Assembly: GCA_013365365.1 (NCBI GenBank)
Contig: JABVXU010000356.1
Coordinates: forward strand, 1-57,141
DNA from: Cruorifilaria tuberocauda
Taxonomy: Eukaryota > Nematoda > Chromadorea > Rhabditida > Onchocercidae
Direction: 5' to 3'
Length of the DNA: 57,141 nt
In this document: piece after piece, positions 38,601 through 47,600 of the stretch
How the letters are laid out: each line of letters begins with the position of its first letter
Position numbering within the stretch: the first letter of the stretch is position 1
Program-made: the position numbers and the translations under genes
The notes under the pieces: generated by a model
Databases searched by the model: none
Seen by the model: only the letters and a program-made list of their open reading frames with translations
Told to the model about the DNA's origin: nothing

Positions 38601-41600
38601 AAATTGAAAAGGAAGAAGTTTCACTGTGAAGTATTTTGATTTATCGTAGGATTGAAATAGGTAAAAGCAAAATTGGGACACGTCACTTGAATGTAAATTA
38701 CACAAACAGCACAATTGTAATTAATGAAGCAGTTCAAATTAGTGAGGAATTCAAAATTGTGTAAAAAGTCTAACCGTTAAGTTCAATATTTGAATACATG
38801 TTCGTAGTTTTAAAGATTTTAAAATATTGGCTGAAACAGATGGGCGTTGCTTAACATAAATAAACACGAAATTAAAACTTTAGTAATTCTGAATGAATTA
38901 TAGCAGCATTCCAAGCAAAAGACTTATTTCTGAAAATCTTAAATAAAATACAACAACTCATAATTGTTGATAACATTTATGTAACTTTTATTATTAAAAC
39001 AATGTTCATAAACAGTAACCTAAGAATGAATGCTATTTAATTAAATTCTTAATTAGCAGACATCATGATGAAAATCTTTTTGGAAATTTTAGTATGATGA
39101 ATTTGATTTTTGTTTGAAATACATTATTCGAATGGGTCTAAATTGAGATGTACTTAGCAAATCATATTAAAAAGCCTTGAAGAAGTGGCTTCACTTATAT
39201 CTTTAGGCTTACCTAAACATTTCAACAATTTGTTATCAGTAAAATTTGAAGGGTAAACGATGCCGAAAATTTTTTCCCATTTCAAAGCTATAAAAATGAA
39301 GAAAAAACAGTTTGCTGTTTACACAAATTACATTTCTGATATTATTTGCATAGCGCAAAATATCTGACAACGTCGATTTACGGGAAAAGGATGGGAAAAG
39401 TTTGGGAAGGGACGAAACAGGTGTTCCATCAGTTATCATTTTTCATGTATCATTCTACTTCTGATGAAAAAAAGAAGAAATTGAAAAGGGAATCCATAAA
39501 TCATTTCTTGGAAATAACATATTTATCATTAAAATGACATTTTTTGATTATTTAGCCCTTAAAAAACTTACATATTTTATCCAATTTTCATTCATTTTTA
39601 GGAAAAACAATTTCATCTTTACATTGTTTTCTGTAGAAGTTATGGCGAAAGAGAAGAAAAGTATAATACTTTTCGTCACTTATCATTCTTTTTATGGCTT
39701 ACTTAAAAAATAACTAATTAATTAATCAACGAAATATAGTAATGAAGAAAATTGAAAAGATTTTCTAATTAAACAATAATTTTATTAGAGTTCGTCTTTT
39801 GTAGAGGAAGGAAAAAGTATCAAAATCATTTACATTTTTTAATTTTCAATTTCACGAAGTATTTTACGCTATACCAAATTACTTGGAAGTAACATAAACT
39901 GTTAACTTCTCAAGTTCCTACATCAATGCATTTTCATGAATAGTTTTCGGTTCGTTAATTCTATTCTATTCTCATTCTCTTGATTTTATTTTTCATACTT
40001 TCTCTTATCCTTTTTCTTGATTTTGAAAATAAGGTGAAAGTTCAAACCGATTCTGTACATCCGTCGATTTTTGTAGTAATTCGTTCTTCTGCGGCGGGAA
40101 CACAGTCGAAAGCTAAAATACAAATATTATGTATTCAGTGCTAATTAGAAAATATTTACGTTAAAAATACGATTAAAATTTTTTTCCCGAAAAGTATAAA
40201 ATTTTGAGATATTTGCATATTATTAATTTAATTGAAATAGAAAGAATGGAATTGTATTGATCGATGAAAAAGAAATGGAAGTTTGTTAGTAAGTAAAAAA
40301 GTAAACCCTACGAGTTATTTAATCAAAAATAAAGCTATTATTAGAATAAAGAATTCAAAGTATGAATCTCTAATTATTGAATATTCACGGAGATATATTT
40401 GATTATGGATTTATGCGTTATCATCTTATCAAACAATAAATTTTCTGGAAAATTGGAACAAGATTTCAACAAACGACTAATGAATTAAAGCTTACATATT
40501 CTCAAAATTGGATTTAAAAATATTTTTCGTCAGAATTCAAAAGTAAAAGGCTGTGAAAGAAATGAAATTGATTCAGTTGTAAAGTTCGTTTTGTTCCGGA
40601 TATACGGAAAATGAAAAATCAAATTAAATAAGATGAACTCATTTAAATTAAGTGATTACTGACTGATTGCTGAAGCGTTAAATCCGAATTTTGGAAATTG
40701 GGTCATTGCGAAGGATTGGAAGAAATACGAAAAGTATCGCATACAACAAAATTGGTTAGTTCAATTATAAAATTTCACGTTACTCAATTCAAATTACGTT
40801 ACTCAAATTATTTTTTTAAAAAGATTTTTGCTCTTTTTTCTCATAAATTAGTGCTTAATCAATTTTATGGAACTTTATTGAATTTCAGTCATAAATCATT
40901 TAAACATATACAAAGTTTAATTTTTTTTTCATGATTCTCTAAAATCATTTCAAATTGCAAAATAGAGTAACTAAAACTTACTGATTGCTTGCAGGAGAGT
41001 TGCAAGTCTTCGTGCTTCGCGCAGATCGTTCGTAAGATCACTGATCGGTTCTGATCCGTATCGTATCAAATGGCGATTCGCCCAATCTGTATAGATCTGT
41101 AATCCTTTTCATAAATTCGTTTTTTTAGGAACTCTTTAAATCGATTTTTTTTCAGAATTCAACTCTATTTAAATGCATAATAATAAATAATTTCAATGTC
41201 AAAGTTGTGTAATTGGAGCTTTTTCCACTGAATGAAATTCTCAAAAAGAGAAATAAAGCGGAAACAATGCGAAGATGATAATGAACAAAAATTCCTTCGA
41301 TTGATTCTTTTCAAGCGATAGGAAATTTGTTTTCGATGTCTCCGAACAGATAATTACGATTTGCTATATTACTCTATCAGTAAAATAAATTTGGAATGAA
41401 AATTGAACATGATAATATACATTGTACATTGAAGTGAATGCTCTGTTTGAATTCAAGGAAATTGCGTCAGATGGTTAAATATCTTCGTGCCAATATGATT
41501 TTTATTAATTTTGATTTCCTTCATTTTAAATTTTATTAATTTTTAAACTCATTTAAAAATGTTCACTTTTAACTTTGACTTCGTCTTTTTTTACAGTATC

Positions 41601-44600
41601 AATGTTATTGCGGTAATCTTAACCTTACAATTAATTGCATTGATGGCAGGTAATCTCTATTATCATGTAATTTGAATTTATCAATTTTATCAACAACTGC
41701 ATTCTTCGAAAATAAGTTTTCGGATTTTTGTTTCTAAACAAAAATGAATCTCCCATTTTTAATTATATACTTGTATTCTACTTCCTATTTACGTTTATTT
41801 CATTTCTCCTTTCTCGTAACTTGTCAAATTACACTGTAAACTAAGTGTAAGCTCCATGTGCAAAAACTCTGTCGCTGAAAACGAAAGAGAAAGGAACAAG
41901 CTAAGTTTCGTCACGTCATAGAAGATCGCTGACTTAAGTATCCGAAGGACAAATTCATCCAAAAACTTTGTAATTACAATAAAGTCGATTACAACGTTTA
42001 ATCATATTGTCATTTCGAATTGTTACTGATACTGTGAATGAAACTGATAAAATAACTATTTGCGAATAATATCGCTGTTGGATTGTTGTGCAGAGCAAGT
42101 TTTAACAAATTAATCTTGAGTAAACAATTGCTTCTAAGCAAATATTTCTTCCAATTTGCTTCTTCAAGAGGCTTAATTACTATCCAATTAAAATATATCT
42201 ATAATTACTCATTATTGTATCCGTTGCTTATTTTCATCAACCAATCTTCCAAATTATATTACCAACAAATAAGGTCAGAGAGGAGATGACCTTATCCGAG
42301 CTTAACTAACAACAATTAGGAATAAGCACACGAACATAACAATGCTTAGCTAATGAACAATTCAAATTCTGTCGATAAATTCGAAAAATTTTAAGAACCA
42401 GAATTAAAAAACTGAAATGAAATCAAAAATTTTTGATTAGAAAGGTATTTTATATATTTTAACTGCTTTTCAATAAAAATCAAATATTTTAGTGCAAATT
42501 ACTTCAGCTTTCTTTTGAAAAATAATAATTGAAAAACTTTTTTCTTTGAAAAATATTCTAATCTTCTGCTTTCTGATAAAGCTATGCTGAATTTTTTTTC
42601 AAAAACTTGTCAACAGCATTTTAGCATAATCGCTTTTAATAAATATTAATTAAATTAACATTAACACTATGTAATTTCCATACATTATAATGATATATGA
42701 TGCTATATAATTATTCATTATCCATAAACATTTATGATAAAACTTTTAGGTTTCGAAAATAATAATTTACTCATTCTATAATTATTTTTAGGTTTAAAAA
42801 AAGCGAGAAAATGAATTGAAGGAAGCTGTGAGAATGCTTTCTCAAACAAACATTGCTGTTTTAGAAGAGAAAAGAAAAAGTGATGGAAAAACTGGTAAAT
42901 GTTATCTAAATCTAATCTCATGATAAGCTAATATAGTGAACTTCTACTACCATCGGCTTCACTTTCAAATATTCCGATAGCATCGGCAATAGTGTTTGAA
43001 AACTAACATCAAATCGTTGCATGAAATCTGTTCATTTTTAATTTTCACAAAAAATGACTATTTTAGAAGTTTGTTTTGTTTTTTCTTATTGATAAATTTT
43101 ATTTTTTAGCAAATGCAAGAATCGAAATTGAAGTTTCAGCGTTTGCTGCGAATTTCAAACCAGTAAAACACAAGTTTTTCTAAAGAAGGTTACATATTGA
43201 TAGATATTAATAAGAAATATTTGATGACTTACAATTTACTTTCATTATATTAATTCGTATTAATGGTTATGACATTCGAGTTTTTATATTAGTTGAAAAC
43301 TGTATAAAGAATAGTTGCACGTGATGTTAAGACGTTCAATTTCGTATCATTGATTTTATCTTTATTGCACTTAAATCAGTTCTTTCAATCTCAGATTAAA
43401 AGTTTGTCTTTTTTTGTTTCAAACATATAGAAGTACTTTAATACTAGAATTTAAGCAACAATTTAAATTCCATAAAGTTCAATAAAGGAATGATCAAAAA
43501 AATAGAAAGTGAAAAATTCATTCGATAAAAGTGAAGTAATATGAATTAGCGTCGTCTTGATCTCTTAAATAATTATTATATTAATGATAGAATCAAAAGT
43601 GCATGAATTCAGGCTTCAATTAAACATAAACAATAATGATCTTTATCAAATTTTAGAATGTTAATAAGGCTAATAATATTTAGTTATAGAGTTTTTCTGA
43701 ACTAAAATATCTGGAAAAATTGTTTTTAATTTAAATTTATGCTTTTCATTTTATCATTCCTTCTAGCCAAGAAGTGGCTGTTCTGAAAAAATATTGCGTT
43801 TGAATATATAATCCATTAGAGTTAATATATGGCGGAGAATTTCACGCAGTTTATCATTTGATTAACAGCTTTATCGCGAGAAGATGAAATGAAGAGATCA
43901 GAGAAATTAGCTTTTAATTAAATAATTAATGAGAGAAGCCAACTTAGAAGTTGGTAATATTTCAGGAACTAGGGAAAAATATGATTTATACTATTAAATA
44001 ATTTGATTATAACTGATATTCTAAAACGATTTAATTAGCTAGGCAGACGCATTCTAGTCATAATTTAAGTTTTATGACTGAAATGAAATGTGTCAGTTGC
44101 TTATCCGATGAATCAATGAAATGAAAACGTCAAAACTGATTTACTGTTCTTCTCTTGTCCCTCTCCAGTGTGTAAATTTATTTCGATTTGATTATTATGA
44201 TTGTTAGCAGACTTTTTAGAAATGATGAAATTCTCCAGTGCTAATTATATTTATAGGATGAATGCTTTTTTCTTCCTCGGATATTTTAATCTCAAGTAAA
44301 GTCTTAAATTATATCACTTTGATAAGTATCATGGACGATCTATGAATAATTTTAAAAGATATTCATAATGATATAATGATCATGAGTGCCTAATGCAATA
44401 TTTTCAAAAAATGAAACTTAATAAGAAGATGAAATTATAATCGTCGAATAATTTGATTCATTCCATTTAATGGCTTTATCTTGAACTGTGGTTATTTCAG
44501 TTTGTATAGAGAAAGCATTCTCTGTATATTTGGAATTAAACTATAATCATCGGCTTTCTGCGCTCATGCTTTATTTTCTGTCTTGCACTTGCAAGCAATT

Positions 44601-47600
44601 TAGGATAAATTAATAGAATGAAATCACCAACCTTAATGTATTTATTGTGCTGTTGGGACAACAGGTATTTCGCGTATGATTTCTTCATTCGTTTCATCGT
44701 TCACAATGAGTATTTATGGAGATGAAATAAAGAAAAGGCTTGGAGAATAGTTCGATTACCTTAGGCGAAAGGGGAATGAAGCGAAGGATGAAGCTTCAAA
44801 ACGCTTCTTAGAAGTGGAATAGATGACAAATGCATAATTATGGACAGGACAGTGGACTAATTGAATTTTGAAATGCCCATGTGATGATTATTACACATAT
44901 GCATAATGAATCATCTTCTCCCACTATCAGGCCTTAATATTAGTTAGCACTTCAGCTTAATAAGATGACAACGTTCCATAATTTACTACACTTCATATAA
45001 AATCTGCTCGTTCTTTTTTCGAGAATCCAAAATTAATTATGAAATAGTTATAGGAAGCTTTAGCTCTTTAGATATATAGCATTTATTACCTGTAATATAG
45101 AAAAGAAGAGAAATTTATTTTATCACACGAAATATTCCACAATCGCGCACTTTTCATTAAATGAAAATTTCTCTTTTTGTGATTATCATATCTTGTTAGG
45201 ATTGATATCAGAATAGTTTCCAGGTTTTTTGAAACTCTGAACTAATTAGGTAGTGGCCGAAGAAGAAAAAGAAAAATTAGTAATAGCTGCCTAAAGAGAA
45301 GTTTTACCTTTTTATTTCATTAAAATTTTTTACTTTCCAAAAAATTGCAAAATTTTGCTTTACAGAAGACCTAACTGACTGTATTTTGAAATTAAACAGA
45401 AATTGTCATTTTATTTTTGCTTATAATTCAAGAGATTGCAACATCCATATAGCATTAGATTGAATTATAAAACATTTATTAAACAATAGGTAAGGAAAGC
45501 GATATCATGACTCAGTTTCGTTCCTTAATTAATCAATCATACGTCAGTTATTTGATCATCATTCATTAAAATTAAATTTGGAGTGGCATCTTCCTAAAGT
45601 TCGTTTTGCTTATCTTAATTATCTTCCTTCCTTTCCCGAACTAGTCCTCTAACTGACTTGGTAGTATTTCGAATCTCAACTCGTTAGCAAATGTCTTATA
45701 ATACTTGAATGGGTGAGGAACGTTAAGCAATCGGAACAGCCGAATAGTCTCTAAGCGCCCTCATCAACCTTTCCTTCCATTCTCAGATTAAAAAAATTTT
45801 TGAATTGTTAAATTCCATTTTTTTAAATTTGAAAAATTCAAACTTTTAAAATTTAACTTAAATGAAGGCTTTTTACTTAGATTTCATTCATTTATTCATT
45901 ATCTAATTTCAATTTTTTCCCTTTGAACTTGAGATTTGTTTGTTAATTCAAATTCAAATAATTTGGTTAATGAGAGTAATTTTTAGTACCATTAAGCATT
46001 AACTAATAATTCCACGTATAATATTTGATTAATTAAGATATGATTTTTAAAATAATAAAGATTTCATCGATTGCTCCATCAAAATTTTTTTGTATGTTCA
46101 AAATTTTCTCTTAAGCATTTCACATTTATTTGTCTGATAAGCTTTTGAGAAATTTGGAAATTTTAGTTACGCGCCTGATTATTCGTATACTCTGAATGAA
46201 TTAATCAGAAATACATCAGAAATCAGAAACTCGAAATAAAAATGTTCAAGTGAAAGGCAACGTGAAAGATTAAAATCATTCACGTAATAAAGTGGGGGGG
46301 GAGGGGGTGAATTTAATTGATAATATGAAATAGAAGGAATTATTCGACTTGAAGATAGCATATTGCATGGAATAAGCAATTTCCTGTTTAAATTTCATTT
46401 ATGGAAAATTTCGCTGAATGGAATTTTCCACGGTTAAAATATACAGAGATATTCGATTTCAGCCTTTTATCGGGTACGCAAGCACTTAAGAACACTACAT
46501 ATCTGGCGACTATTCGGAATCGACAGCTGTTCCCCTAAAATTAGTTTTGCAAATTCCGAAGACGTAAATTAGTCGATACATTAAGCTCGTCTCGATGAAT
46601 CACACATCTGAGACAAAGATGTACTTCCGGTAAACTGACGATTATCCAGTCGGTTATTTGGTTAAGTTATATATTATTTAAGAGACAAAAGAATACGAAA
46701 AAATAGTTATGATTGAAATTTATGAAGAAAAAATGGCAGGGAACAAAAGAAGTAAAATGTATTGCAATTGTTTTTGGTGAGTTTTTCATTAGAAAACATA
46801 TTCTGATTTTTTACATTTTCAGTATCCATATGCCAGCTTGAAATCCTTTCCGTTTAATTTAGATAATATATTAAGAAATAATTTTCAAAGTTAATAAATG
46901 AATGGATCAATAAAAATTATGATGCCAATTTTTAACTGAAATAGATATTCAAATCTTTTAATAGCGCCTCATATATCAGTTCTAAATTTTTTCCTTTTTT
47001 TAGAAAATGCATGAAGTAATAGCCATGAAATTACTTTTAAAAGAAGATTGCATTGTAGTTCAATTCTTTAAATTTTGAATATTTCTTATGCAATTAGAAT
47101 TTTAAAATACTAAAAGAAAATAGAATATTGGAAAATCGCGGCAGATATTGCATTATCTGACTGAAGAAGAACAATTAGGCCTAAAACATTTTAAAACATG
47201 TGGTAAATCACAGTGTTTTATAAAATTCAGCTATTAATATTTGTATTATTTCCATCTTTTCAAAGCAGAATGAAATGACATTATAAAGCATTTTACTATG
47301 ACAGCAAACAGATACTTTACTTTTGAAATAATAGTAAAAAGTAGAATGGAAGGAACGCAGCAATTTTGTTATCGAATAAAAAAATTAAAAAATTTATTGT
47401 GACCGAACCAAACTGAAGACTTGCCGAAAAGGATCCCTCAATAAGTTAAAAGGAAATGGAAAAACTGATTCAGTTGTGGAGAAAAACATCATTTAGAATA
47501 AATCATACAAACCGAAATTCAGACATCTTCCATTTCAGGATGTTTATTTACACGCATAATCTATGCTCATACTCCCCGGGGCGCTTTTAACCAAACTTTC

